This document shows positions 7,858 to 15,603 of a stretch of 64,000 bases of DNA, in pieces. Numbering within the stretch: position 1 is the first letter of the stretch; the number at the start of each line of letters is the position of its first letter. This stretch comes from a virus: positions 1-64,000 of IMG/VR virus record IMGVR_UViG_3300002933_000006; one strand, given 5' to 3'. The notes beneath the pieces were generated by a model that was not told where the DNA came from, did not search any database, and saw nothing but the letters and a program-made list of their open reading frames with translations. The translations under genes and the position numbers were made by a program.

Positions 7858-8828
7858 TCTTTGCTTAGGTCAATTGTTTTAAGTACAGGTAAGAATGTAG
7901 ATCGAAGCGTTTCTATTTGTTTATGTAATCCAGCTGTGGTAAGTTCTTCTTCTTCGTAAAATACTACATTTTGTCTACGCCAAGTTTTATAATCTTCACT
8001 ACGTATTGCTTTAGCAAATTCTCGTTGATACCATGCAACTATATCTGGCGGAGTGCCTTTGGGTAATTCGATACTCCATGCAGCATATACATTAATACCA
8101 GGAGCAACTGTGTTTAACAACGGAACATTGGGATATTGTGGCATAGTACGAGTACCAGTGAATCCAATGATTTTAACTTTACCTGCTTCTACTAAAGGTC
8201 GGGCAACAGCAATAGGCATAATACCAAACTCTGTTCCTTCCTTGCCATCAAACGATGCTACACTTGTTACAGCTGGTAACGGACCGTTAAATCTAATAGG
8301 TTTAACCATGTCGGTATTACCGTGATTCCTTATCATTAAATATTCAAATGCAGTACGATGCGCTCCTCCACCGACTGCAACATTAACAGGACGAGTAGTA
8401 GTAGCAATTAATCGAGCAAAATCAACAGGGGTATCGACATGACTTTGTGGGCTTGCTACTAAAGCTAATGGACTTTTGCCCATAGTCAACACATCAATGA
8501 AATCATCATACTTAAACTTCTTAGTCTTTGCTTCCCAAATGTCGTTAGTAACGTATGTACTCATATGACTAGGCAAGTTAATTGTATATCCATCAGCCGG
8601 CTGTGTTAAAAAATGATTTTGGGCTATTACCGAATCGGCCCCGGGTCTATTTTCTACTACATAAACAAACTTAGGATTAGTCTTTTGTACAATACTAGCT
8701 AACTCTCTAAATGCAATTTCGTTTCCTGCCCCGGGAGTGTTACCCACAATAACTGTAACTGTCTTTGTTGGTTCCCATGCAAATGCTAATACTGGCACTA
8801 ATAATAATACAGCTAATAATTTTTTCAT
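7854..8828 (-). CDS. Tripartite tricarboxylate transporter substrate-binding (Bug/TctC) protein
   Basis: Periplasmic solute-binding protein, 324 aa, full length for the family. Sec signal peptide (MKKLLAVLLLVPVLAFA), then PTKTVTVIVGNTPGAGNEIA and ENRPGADSVIAQ, the two glycine-rich ligand-contact motifs of Bug proteins (usually PGG.D and N.PGA.G), and the C-terminal PKGTPPDIVAWYQREF. In bacteria these capture carboxylates for TctAB. No membrane subunits are present here, so the phage protein would either feed a host TctAB pair or bind a ligand for another purpose. The family is very expanded in Burkholderiales, which hints at host range. Confidence 0.85.
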   Translation of the reverse strand: MKKLLAVLLLVPVLAFAWEPTKTVTVIVGNTPGAGNEIAFRELASIVQKTNPKFVYVVENRPGADSVIAQNHFLTQPADGYTINLPSHMSTYVTNDIWEAKTKKFKYDDFIDVLTMGKSPLALVASPQSHVDTPVDFARLIATTTRPVNVAVGGGAHRTAFEYLMIRNHGNTDMVKPIRFNGPLPAVTSVASFDGKEGTEFGIMPIAVARPLVEAGKVKIIGFTGTRTMPQYPNVPLLNTVAPGINVYAAWSIELPKGTPPDIVAWYQREFAKAIRSEDYKTWRRQNVVFYEEEELTTAGLHKQIETLRSTFLPVLKTIDLSKE

Positions 8829-9382
8829 TTTGTTTCCTTGAATAATAAATTTTGAATTTCATCCGGTAACCAAGGCGTTGACATGCGCTCTGGGTGCCAC
8901 GTTATACCTGCTAAATTTCCTTCAATCCAAGCTTCGCAATTGCCTGCTGGATCTACGCACAATACTGTGGCTTTATCATGTACTTGTTTAATTGCTAATG
9001 TGTGATAACTGTTAACTTCAACAACATCACCAAAGTACATAATTTCATGTTTGACATTGTAGTGATTGTCTACTTCAACTATAATACCACCTAAAACACT
9101 TTGTAATAAGAATGACCCATGGCAAACACCTATAATAGGTTTGCGTTGTTTCATCATTAATGTTGCTAATTTTAATTCTACATTACGGCGTAATAAACTA
9201 TCGTCGCCCCCTGTTATAATTAATGCATCTAATTGTACTGCTAAAAGTTCAAAGTCCTGTGCTAAATCATTTGGTACTGGCACAAGCGTATGATCTTTTA
9301 AATATGAATACCATCCGTGCTGGGTGGCATCATACGCTTGTCCATTATGAACCAGGATTCGTTGTGTGATTCCTATCTTCAA
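8825..9382 (-). CDS. Class I glutamine amidotransferase / peptidase C26-like hydrolase
   Basis: 185 aa. The nucleophile elbow is GVCHGSFLLQSVLGG (Cys about residue 95) and the His-x-Glu part of the triad is GITWHPERM; ALIITGGDD is the oxyanion-strand region. It should hydrolyse glutamine or a gamma-glutamyl amide. The size fits a stand-alone GATase1/C26 protein such as gamma-glutamyl hydrolases of small-molecule pathways. The window also encodes an amidoligase-like protein at 59663, a fold known to partner with such enzymes, although the two genes are 50 kb apart. Overlaps the Bug gene by 4 nt. Confidence 0.75.
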   Translation of the reverse strand: MKIGITQRILVHNGQAYDATQHGWYSYLKDHTLVPVPNDLAQDFELLAVQLDALIITGGDDSLLRRNVELKLATLMMKQRKPIIGVCHGSFLLQSVLGGIIVEVDNHYNVKHEIMYFGDVVEVNSYHTLAIKQVHDKATVLCVDPAGNCEAWIEGNLAGITWHPERMSTPWLPDEIQNLLFKETK

Positions 9383-9383
9383 A

Positions 9384-10079
9384 TTACCAACCGTACGCTT
9401 CTGATACTAACTCTTTTGCTTCTGCGGTTGCTACACTATTTGCACAAGAGATATCGAACAAATCTTTACGCATAGCAGATGCTAACGCAGTTGCACGTGC
9501 TTGTGTGCTAGAGTCAACACATAGTTGTTCTAATTTAAGAGCACCGATACTAGCGTGAAATCCTTCGTCGCGAGCAATCTTAGCATAACGTGAACTGATA
9601 AATTCATCTTCGATGCACTCGGCCATTGTGTTCCAGTTTACTTCTGCACGACCTTCGGCAATAAACTGATAAACTGCTAATGCTAGTTCGTCTGTTTCTG
9701 CTTCGTACTTGGCCAATAATGCAGCGCCTTTAGCTGTCGGTTTAGCTTGTTCTGCGGCAATAGCGGCTTCAACATCTAGTTCACTGCCAGTAATATGTTC
9801 AACAACTTCTTTAACCATACGGAAATGAATAGCTTCATCCATTGCTTGTTTAGCTAAAAGTTGTAGTTCTTCTGGACTAGCACTTGCTGGCATACCAGCA
9901 ATACGAGCACTAATTTCACTCATATTCATACGTTCGTTGACCATACGGCCAATGAAGTGTTCTACTAGTGCGTCTTGGTTAGGATTGCTGGCAAAATATG
10001 CCTTAACATTTAATGCACCTGCTGTAAATAATGCTTGATTATCCTGCGCCAATTGGGCTACAAATTGTTTGCTATTCAT
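9384..10079 (-). CDS. Ferritin-like diiron protein
   Basis: 231 aa, mostly helical and Ala-rich. Two E-x-x-H motifs stand on predicted helices: QAMDEAIHFRMVKEVV (about residue 90) and IARDEGFHASIGALKL (about residue 185), plus further Glu in NTMAECIEDEFISSRY, giving the carboxylate/His set of a four-helix diiron bundle. This fits ferritin-like oxygenases or ferritin-like iron/oxygen handling proteins; a specific reaction cannot be assigned. AAGGAG precedes the ATG. It shares one transcript direction with the glutamine amidotransferase and Bug genes. Confidence 0.6.
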   Translation of the reverse strand: MNSKQFVAQLAQDNQALFTAGALNVKAYFASNPNQDALVEHFIGRMVNERMNMSEISARIAGMPASASPEELQLLAKQAMDEAIHFRMVKEVVEHITGSELDVEAAIAAEQAKPTAKGAALLAKYEAETDELALAVYQFIAEGRAEVNWNTMAECIEDEFISSRYAKIARDEGFHASIGALKLEQLCVDSSTQARATALASAMRKDLFDISCANSVATAEAKELVSEAYGW

Positions 10080-10146
10080 GTAAACTCCTTAAATATATTT
10101 AATGAAAATACAAGAGTCCGTAAAATTTTTTACCATCTTGTAAAAT

Positions 10147-10154
10147 TATTTATC
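10147..10154 (-). promoter_or_regulatory. Possible late-type promoter box GATAAATA
   Basis: TTTGATAAATAATTTTA on the minus strand, 67 nt upstream of the ferritin-like gene, in the divergent gap to the plus-strand methyltransferase. Longer spacing than the other late boxes, so less certain. Confidence 0.35.
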
Positions 10155-10172
10155 AAATAAGAGAAAAATCAA

Positions 10173-10901
10173 ATGAATAACAAAATTTTTAACCTAATTA
10201 CTAAAAATTTAGAAGAAACCTTTAATTTACCTAAGTATAAAAGTATTGTAATTGGCAAAGATACTATTGTAGACGAATTGCCATGGACTCCGGCACGGTA
10301 TCGGAAATTTAAGGATCATGTAGAAACAGAACTAATGTTAGATGACTGTAATTTCAATGGTCCATTACTTAAAATTGTAGATACTATCAGTGAACGTTAT
10401 ATTCTACGCTTCTTTGGGGAAATTTGGAAGCCACGCACCGATGACTATTCTCACACAGGATGGAGTTTAGTTGAGGAAATTAATGCACTTAAACCACGTG
10501 CAGTATTAGATGTAGGTTGCGGATATCATCCTTTTAAAGGACGAATTGATAACTTAGTGGGTATTGACCCATATAACGATGCTGCTGATTATCAAGTTGA
10601 TATTTTAGAGTACAAGGTTAAACACAAGTATGATGTTATTATTGCACTAGGATCAATTAACTTTAACAGCCAAGACGAAATTGAAGCTAGGTTTGGGCAT
10701 TGTGTAAATTTGCTTGAAACTAGTGGTAAGTTCTACTTACGTGCTAATCCCGGCATTGCACATAAAGCAGGACCATATGTGGAAATCTTCCCGTGGTCGT
10801 TTGAGATTGTTAATGACTTTGCTGAAAAGTTTAATTTGAAGCTATTAGAGTTTAAGAAAGATGCTAACAACAGATTGTATTTCGTTTACGAAAAGTTGTA
10901 G
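10173..10901 (+). CDS. SAM-dependent class I methyltransferase
   Basis: 242 aa, one of the few plus-strand genes. Motif I is PRAVLDVGCGYHPFKGR (residues about 108-124), the acidic ribose-binding residue follows in LVGIDPYND, and YDVIIALGSINF is motif IV-like. After that comes SGKFYLRANPGIAHKAGPY. The first 100 aa are a separate helical domain with no recognised match. The substrate could be a small molecule, protein or nucleic acid. No strong Shine-Dalgarno site is visible. Confidence 0.75.
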   Translation: MNNKIFNLITKNLEETFNLPKYKSIVIGKDTIVDELPWTPARYRKFKDHVETELMLDDCNFNGPLLKIVDTISERYILRFFGEIWKPRTDDYSHTGWSLVEEINALKPRAVLDVGCGYHPFKGRIDNLVGIDPYNDAADYQVDILEYKVKHKYDVIIALGSINFNSQDEIEARFGHCVNLLETSGKFYLRANPGIAHKAGPYVEIFPWSFEIVNDFAEKFNLKLLEFKKDANNRLYFVYEKL

Positions 10902-11023
10902 CACGGTCTATTACTTATGCCTTAAAATAAATGATAAACACGCCGTTTATATTTTGACAAAACCCTCCTAAATATTCTTGTAGTTCGAGCAATAATACAA
11001 CAACGTTTATTTAGGAGGCATAA

Positions 11024-11797
11024 TTGGCCAAACGTCAAAACCGAAGAGCTGAGGCTCTTGTAACAAATGGTAGTAACCACCACACAAGTAGTAACTTCAA
11101 AGGCAACAACACAGTAGTACTGGACTCGTATCGCAAACCGCAACAACAACGTCCAATTACACTACTTCCAAAAAGTCTGACACAAGAAACATACATAGAC
11201 CTTTTAACAGATCCAACTAAACTAATAGTTTTTGCTACTGGCCCAGCGGGCACAGGCAAAACAATGCTGGCTGTATTAGCCGCACTTAAAGCTCTTAGAT
11301 CTGGCGAATGTGACCGTATTGTAGTTACTCGGCCTGCTGTAGGTGTAGATGATGAACAACACGGATTTTTACCAGGAGACTTAAATGAAAAGATGGCTCC
11401 GTGGACAAGACCAATTTTTGACATTATCGGTGAATATTATCGCCAATCCGAAATCGCTAAGATGCTAGATGAACAAACTATAGAGATCTCTCCCCTAGCA
11501 TATATGAGAGGTAGAACATTTAAGAACTCGTGGATTATTGCAGACGAAATGCAAAATGCGACACCAAGTCAGATGAAAATGTTACTCACACGATTAGGTG
11601 AAGATAGTAAGATGATTGTAACCGGTGATACACGCCAAGCAGACCGTAGCGAAAACGATAACGGATTGTTGGATTTTCAGCACCTAGTAGAAGATTACAA
11701 AAAGTGCAAATACGTTACTGGAGTAGAATTCCAGCACCGTGATATTCAACGACATCCTGCGGTGCTGGAAATCTTAAAAATCTACAAGGAGGTTTAA
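11024..11797 (+). CDS. phoH: PhoH-like ATPase
   Basis: 257 aa, the usual PhoH length in T4-like phages. Walker A FATGPAGTGKTMLAVLAAL (about residues 70-88), Walker B SWIIADEMQNATPSQMKM, and the sensor-like RLGEDSKMIVTGDTRQAD. RNA-helicase-related P-loop ATPase; in phages its role is still unsettled (phosphate stress and RNA metabolism have been proposed). Translation most likely starts at TTG, 4 nt after AGGAGG-CATAA. The end overlaps convergently with the HAD gene by 4 nt. Confidence 0.92.
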   Translation: MAKRQNRRAEALVTNGSNHHTSSNFKGNNTVVLDSYRKPQQQRPITLLPKSLTQETYIDLLTDPTKLIVFATGPAGTGKTMLAVLAALKALRSGECDRIVVTRPAVGVDDEQHGFLPGDLNEKMAPWTRPIFDIIGEYYRQSEIAKMLDEQTIEISPLAYMRGRTFKNSWIIADEMQNATPSQMKMLLTRLGEDSKMIVTGDTRQADRSENDNGLLDFQHLVEDYKKCKYVTGVEFQHRDIQRHPAVLEILKIYKEV

Positions 11798-12378
11798 ACG
11801 GTAATTATCTCGTAAATTTCTTTCCAGTTTTTAACTGTACGTACATGGTCATGGTAGTGGTGCATATTATGACCATGTTCCATGAGTAAACTATTAAGTC
11901 CCAAGTCAGCGCCTAGTTCAGCGTTCTCAACTTTATCTTCGATCCAGTAGCAACCGGTATCTCTGTATGGATACAATGCCGCATCCTTAGGAGCCGCAGT
12001 ATCTAAACATACAATCTTTTGGAATGCAGTTTCGCCAAATAACTTACGTAGGTTCATTTCACGCAACTTAACAGTATTGGGATCTACACTTACCGAAGTG
12101 ATGCAATGGAATACGTATCCATGTTCCTTGTGCAACTTTTCAATATAGTGCATAGCATCACGCAAGGGCGGAAGGAATCCAATTGCGGCACTTTCGTTAA
12201 ACATCTTAATCAGACGCATAGTTTGTTCTATGCTAATTCCATAACGCTTGGCAATGCTGTAATCAAATTCGCCGCCGGGGATCTTTTCAAATCCGTGTTG
12301 TTCAATCCATATTTCAAACGCATACTCCCAGTTTAAGAGTACACCGTCTGCATCTACTAATATAACACTTTCTTTCAT
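11794..12378 (-). CDS. HAD-like 5'-nucleotidase / phosphatase
   Basis: About 194 aa. Motif I VILVDADGVLLNWEYAF (D-x-D-G-x-x), motif II in FHCITSVSVDP, and the Asp-rich motif IV near YWIEDKVENAELG. This is the deoxyribonucleotidase-like HAD architecture that phages use for nucleotide turnover. ATG at 12378 overlaps the stop of the preceding small gene. Last gene of array A before the convergent phoH. Confidence 0.65.
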   Translation of the reverse strand: MKESVILVDADGVLLNWEYAFEIWIEQHGFEKIPGGEFDYSIAKRYGISIEQTMRLIKMFNESAAIGFLPPLRDAMHYIEKLHKEHGYVFHCITSVSVDPNTVKLREMNLRKLFGETAFQKIVCLDTAAPKDAALYPYRDTGCYWIEDKVENAELGADLGLNSLLMEHGHNMHHYHDHVRTVKNWKEIYEIITV

Positions 12379-12566
12379 TTTCCTAACCACCAGCTTTCTG
12401 TTTTCTTATGTAAACGGTCGTAACGCTCATCAAACGACGCATCACAATACCCTTTAAACCAATAATCCAACGATACATTATCAACATCGGTAGCAGTATG
12501 CCACGAATGGCTAACTCCCATCCCTTCTTTCCAAGCACTATATCCGATATAATAATTCTCGTTCAC
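12375..12566 (-). CDS. Small phage protein, 63 aa
   Basis: Aromatic-rich protein (NENYYIGYSAWKEGMG, YWFKGYCDASF, ESWWLGK). Overlaps the next gene by 4 nt at both ends, as expected for a translated member of the array-A operon. No family recognised; it does not end in the LRWA motif. Confidence 0.5.
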   Translation of the reverse strand: MNENYYIGYSAWKEGMGVSHSWHTATDVDNVSLDYWFKGYCDASFDERYDRLHKKTESWWLGK

Positions 12567-12835
12567 GCTTTTAACAATTCTATAAGTTTTTCAGGTTTAA
12601 CAATATCGTGTACTTGTTTAATATTAAGCACACGCACTTCTAATTCTACAATTTCAAATTCGTGCATAGTTTTTAACATATAATCGTCATGCATACAACG
12701 AGTTAAAAAACTACGCAACTTACCAATGGTGTCAAAGGTTTTACCTTTTTCACTCCACTGGCGATACATAGTACCTTTACTGTACTCGGGAGGATTAGAT
12801 CCTCGACGACGAACTTTGTAGTGTATCTCTCTCAT
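12563..12835 (-). CDS. Small basic phage protein, 90 aa
   Basis: Begins REIHYKVRRRGSNPPEYSKG, basic and probably RNA- or DNA-contacting, with a Leu/Glu-rich second half (EIVELEVRVLNIKQV). Overlaps its neighbours by 4 nt. Function unknown. Confidence 0.5.
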   Translation of the reverse strand: MREIHYKVRRRGSNPPEYSKGTMYRQWSEKGKTFDTIGKLRSFLTRCMHDDYMLKTMHEFEIVELEVRVLNIKQVHDIVKPEKLIELLKA

Positions 12836-13098
12836 TGTACAGGATCTCCACCAACGGTAAAGTTTATAAGTTTAAATTTATCAAAGCAAGTTGGGCATAC
12901 GCAATTATGGCCCGGTCCACCACTTGAACTAATAGTCTTGCCACAATCACTACAAGACATAATAGCTGCTGTAGCGACCATACCCGGGCGAGGAACAATA
13001 GGATCCCAATTAGTCTTGCTTGTACGTCTATATCCAATAATTTCTTTTTTCATCTTTAACTCCATTTCAATGTGATTGTGATGATACTCGCCGGTCAT
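12832..13098 (-). CDS. Small zinc-ribbon-like protein
   Basis: About 88 aa from the ATG at 13098, which overlaps the upstream TAA (TAATG). Two Cys pairs, SCSDCGKT and CVCPTCFDKF, about 16 residues apart make a zinc-ribbon knuckle pair. Unknown role. Confidence 0.55.
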   Translation of the reverse strand: MTGEYHHNHIEMELKMKKEIIGYRRTSKTNWDPIVPRPGMVATAAIMSCSDCGKTISSSGGPGHNCVCPTCFDKFKLINFTVGGDPVQ

Positions 13099-13418
13099 TA
13101 CCACCACTTCCCGACTTCATCTGGATTGTTATAGTTCACCCAACGATTCTTATCACCGTTCCAATGTCGATTATCACGCAACTGTATATCTATACCATAT
13201 CCAAATAAACTAAATGAGAATCTGGGACCGGCGTGATCTTCACCAGACCATGTTAAATCGATAGTAAGTTGAACAAGCCAATAAGCGTGTCGCTCTATCC
13301 TAAACTCAAATGTCTTATTCTTTGTAACACCGTGCTCAAGCTCAATATAAACTTTTTGCCAGTCGTTCATCTTAGACTTCCAGAACGGGTTTTTAATATC
13401 AAAACTTAAACTAATCAT
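13098..13418 (-). CDS. Conserved small phage protein, beta-rich, 106 aa
   Basis: Alternating hydrophobic strands and many Trp/Tyr (HAYWLVQLTIDLTWSGEDHA, FSFSLFGYGIDIQLRDNRHW). I recognise this pattern (LFGYGxxxxLxDxRHW) from uncharacterised small proteins in diverse phages, but no function is known to me. TAATG overlap with the following gene. Confidence 0.6.
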   Translation of the reverse strand: MISLSFDIKNPFWKSKMNDWQKVYIELEHGVTKNKTFEFRIERHAYWLVQLTIDLTWSGEDHAGPRFSFSLFGYGIDIQLRDNRHWNGDKNRWVNYNNPDEVGKWW

Positions 13419-13419
13419 T

Positions 13420-13635
13420 TTAACTCCACTTTAATAAAAACAAACACAGATCTTCCTCTTGAACAAATTCCACTCCACTATAACCAATGCCAATATCTTG
13501 CTGCCATCGTTGTCCATCTCCTCTCGGGCCAAAAGTTTGATCGCACCACTCATACAATTCATAAAAGTTAATAATCGGTCCGAGAAATTCTGCTATATAC
13601 TTGCTAGATTGTAATTGATAGCTACGTATATTCAT
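13420..13635 (-). CDS. LRWA-family small protein (array A), 71 aa
   Basis: Member of a repeated family defined here. The shared pattern is a helix with h-x-x-W-C-x3-F-G, a Gly/Arg/Trp loop, a beta strand (hxFxF), then a terminal helix D/E-A-x-x-F-x-L-[RK]-[WY]-[AS] ending the protein. Here the elements are YEWCDQTFGPRGDGQRW and EEDLCLFLLKWS. About 36 copies lie in two arrays (13.4-15.6 and 34.8-45.1 kb). Function unknown; the conserved aromatic C-terminus suggests one shared fold. Confidence 0.6.
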   Translation of the reverse strand: MNIRSYQLQSSKYIAEFLGPIINFYELYEWCDQTFGPRGDGQRWQQDIGIGYSGVEFVQEEDLCLFLLKWS

Positions 13636-13645
13636 TATGCTATTC

Positions 13646-13933
13646 CTAATATGTCTTTGTTAAACTATCCCACACTTCGCCGTGCCAGGGTTTAAATGTT
13701 ATATTCCATTGCCAGGGACTGTCTAAGGTATTGCCCTTTGGCTTTCCAATAAGCTCAGTCCACTCACCTTGCGTATCTTCATATACTACACGATACCGCA
13801 GACCTTGATTTATGTAAGCATACACATACTCAGCATCGTTAGTGACGCTCAAACAACCAGGGCGATTAAGATCTCGTATAAGCACAATGCCATCTTTTTT
13901 ATTAACTATTTCCCACTCAGCGTGACAACCCAT
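13646..13933 (-). CDS. Small array-A protein without LRWA end, 95 aa
   Basis: Starts at the ATG overlapping the upstream TAA (GGTCATAATG). Beta-rich (EWEIVNKKDGIVLIRDLNR, YVYAYINQGLRYRVVYED) with a Trp-rich tail. It lacks the FxLRWA terminus of its neighbours. No recognised family. Confidence 0.5.
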   Translation of the reverse strand: MGCHAEWEIVNKKDGIVLIRDLNRPGCLSVTNDAEYVYAYINQGLRYRVVYEDTQGEWTELIGKPKGNTLDSPWQWNITFKPWHGEVWDSLTKTY

Positions 13934-14112
13934 TATGACCACCTTAATAGATACATTGTTGCTAACTTGTCAGGCAATTCGATATACCATTGAGTTCGGA
14001 CAAGCATACCATTTTCTTCATGTTGACAGTCAACATCCCATCTTGGATAATGTTTGTCTAACCATTTCTCTCGTTCTCCCATCACTGGTACTGTAGTGCG
14101 TATTTTTACCAT
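13933..14112 (-). CDS. LRWA-family small protein (array A), 59 aa
   Basis: Core elements EKWLDKHYPRWD and DKLATMYLLRWS. A longer frame reaching 14193 lacks a good start; the ATG at 14112 sits in a TAATG overlap with the preceding gene, downstream of AGGTGG encoded by that gene's LRW codons. Confidence 0.6.
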   Translation of the reverse strand: MVKIRTTVPVMGEREKWLDKHYPRWDVDCQHEENGMLVRTQWYIELPDKLATMYLLRWS

Positions 14113-14327
14113 TATGCCCACCTCAACATAAACAACATTAAATCGTTTTCCTGAGCAAATTCTATCTCTCCGTAGGCAATACCATTTTTCCAACGTGCCT
14201 TAGGAACTGTACCAGCATAGCCGAACGCATCACGGCACCATTTCCACATTTCCTCACCGCTTGACGGAGGCTTAAACGCCGCTATATACGATGTCGATCC
14301 ACATGGTTGATATCCGTATATTTGCAT
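14112..14327 (-). CDS. LRWA-family small protein (array A), 71 aa
   Basis: KWCRDAFGYAGT and ENDLMLFMLRWA. Starts at ATG 14327 in the TAATG overlap. The last codons (TTGAGGTGGGCA) place AGGTGG 5 nt before the next ATG. Confidence 0.6.
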   Translation of the reverse strand: MQIYGYQPCGSTSYIAAFKPPSSGEEMWKWCRDAFGYAGTVPKARWKNGIAYGEIEFAQENDLMLFMLRWA

Positions 14328-14584
14328 TATGCCCAACTCAATAAAAACAAAGTTGCTAATCTTTCGTCATCAAACTCTACCCACCATGTTGTACTTGTAC
14401 CAGATGCCTGCCAACGATTCGCAAGATCGGTTGTTTTAGTCACAATTTTCCAGCCTTGTCCATCTGATGGGTATTTTTCATACTCATACAGCGGCAAGCC
14501 TATATTCTTATACAACCAAGAACGAATTTCGTTTATCATATTCTCCTCGCCTAAGACATGCGGAGTGATATTAATCATAGTCAT
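14327..14584 (-). CDS. LRWA-family small protein (array A), 85 aa
   Basis: RSWLYKNIGLPLYEYEKYPS and DDERLATLFLLSWA: Arg of the terminal motif is replaced by Ser, so no AGGTGG is formed for the next gene, yet the protein motif is otherwise kept. Start at 14584 in a TAATG overlap. Confidence 0.6.
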   Translation of the reverse strand: MTMINITPHVLGEENMINEIRSWLYKNIGLPLYEYEKYPSDGQGWKIVTKTTDLANRWQASGTSTTWWVEFDDERLATLFLLSWA

Positions 14585-14850
14585 TATGCCCACTTCAACG
14601 CAAATAGCGTAGCCGTTTCGTCATTTTCAAAGTAATAAACCCGAGTAAGTTGCATCTCGTTAGAATTGTGATTGTGAAGCAGGCCTGCATCAACGACGGT
14701 ATTTTCGAAGTATCTACCCGGACGATCTTGAGCCAACCAAGTTGTATACTCAATAGGATCCCATTGTTTAATGCGCTTATATGTAACATGCACTTGGGCC
14801 CAGCCACGCTCTTCTAATGTCTTAACTTGATAGCCATTCCAAAATCTCAT
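14584..14850 (-). CDS. LRWA-family small protein (array A), 88 aa
   Basis: TTWLAQDRPGRYFE and FENDETATLFALKWA. The ATG at 14850 (MRFWNGYQVKT) is chosen over the longer frame to 14925 because it overlaps the upstream stop and follows AAGGTGG. Confidence 0.6.
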   Translation of the reverse strand: MRFWNGYQVKTLEERGWAQVHVTYKRIKQWDPIEYTTWLAQDRPGRYFENTVVDAGLLHNHNSNEMQLTRVYYFENDETATLFALKWA

Positions 14851-15047
14851 TATGCCCACCTTAATAAGAACAAGACTAAATCTTTTTTCTTTGTAAAATA
14901 AAATGCCAATCCATGTTGTCTCCAAGCATAGTCTTTAAATCTTTCTTCACACCACCCTCGTTGTTTGTAAGTATCTTCCCTGTTTACCTTAGCACTATAT
15001 CGATATACAATTTGTTTTGTGCCATAATCAACATTTAATATGTCCAT
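14850..15047 (-). CDS. LRWA-family small protein (array A), 65 aa
   Basis: RGWCEERFKDYAWRQ and FTKKKDLVLFLLRWA. Follows the preceding gene by 3 nt. The N-terminal strand is VDYGTKQIVYRYS. Confidence 0.6.
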   Translation of the reverse strand: MDILNVDYGTKQIVYRYSAKVNREDTYKQRGWCEERFKDYAWRQHGLAFYFTKKKDLVLFLLRWA

Positions 15048-15050
15048 GAA

Positions 15051-15239
15051 CTAACTCCACTTTAACGCAAATATTGTAGCATCTTCTTCACATTCAAAAT
15101 ATATACCAGTTCCGCCACGTGCGTAATGGCCGTTACCTTCATAATCAACTAACCAGTGCAGTACCTGTTCATTCTTTAGTCGATTGTATGCGACGTAGGT
15201 ATAATTAACGTTTTGATCAACTATTATATTATTTTTCAT
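15051..15239 (-). CDS. LRWA-family small protein (array A), 62 aa
   Basis: LHWLVDYEGNGHYARGG and FECEEDATIFALKWS. The ATG at 15239 overlaps the upstream stop as GCATGA. The terminal codons AAGTGGAGT supply GGAG before the next start. Confidence 0.6.
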   Translation of the reverse strand: MKNNIIVDQNVNYTYVAYNRLKNEQVLHWLVDYEGNGHYARGGTGIYFECEEDATIFALKWS

Positions 15240-15421
15240 GCCCACCTTAGCAAAAACATAGTATAATCTTCTTCGCGGTCGAAGTATATAGTTTCAAATA
15301 CACAACTCCAACGACCGCCAAAATAATCATACCCAAAATGTTTCTTACACCAGGTAGTAATTTCACTCATTTCAGCAATACCATTGTATTGCCATTTTAA
15401 AATTTTAGTGCTTGCTAACAC
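15236..15421 (-). CDS. LRWA-family small protein (array A), 61 aa
   Basis: TTWCKKHFGYDYFGGRW and FDREEDYTMFLLRWA. Uses a GTG start in a TAGTG overlap with the upstream stop, downstream of AGGTGG. Confidence 0.6.
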   Translation of the reverse strand: MLASTKILKWQYNGIAEMSEITTWCKKHFGYDYFGGRWSCVFETIYFDREEDYTMFLLRWA

Positions 15422-15603
15422 TATGCCCACCTTAGCAAAAACATTGTGTAATCCCGTTTAAATCGAAAGCGACACTTAAACATATAAAATTTCCAAGTGA
15501 TGCTTGGCTCACCTACATTCTCCAGACACCAATCGATTATTTCAAGATGTTTTCGGTAATAGTCTGGTACGTCGTTGTAGTTAATTTTATATCTAAATGC
15601 CAT
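15421..15603 (-). CDS. LRWA-family small protein (array A, first copy), 60 aa
   Basis: IDWCLENVGEPSITW and FKRDYTMFLLRWA. Its ATG overlaps the stop of the 223-aa gene that heads the array-A operon. The last 10 residues match the copy at 15236 almost exactly, suggesting recent duplication or conversion. Confidence 0.6.
   Translation of the reverse strand: MAFRYKINYNDVPDYYRKHLEIIDWCLENVGEPSITWKFYMFKCRFRFKRDYTMFLLRWA

Noticed and set aside
10902-11023. TTGACA at about 10953 as a phoH promoter
   Set aside because: No acceptable -10 hexamer at 16-18 bp spacing; only an AGGAGG ribosome site is convincing here.
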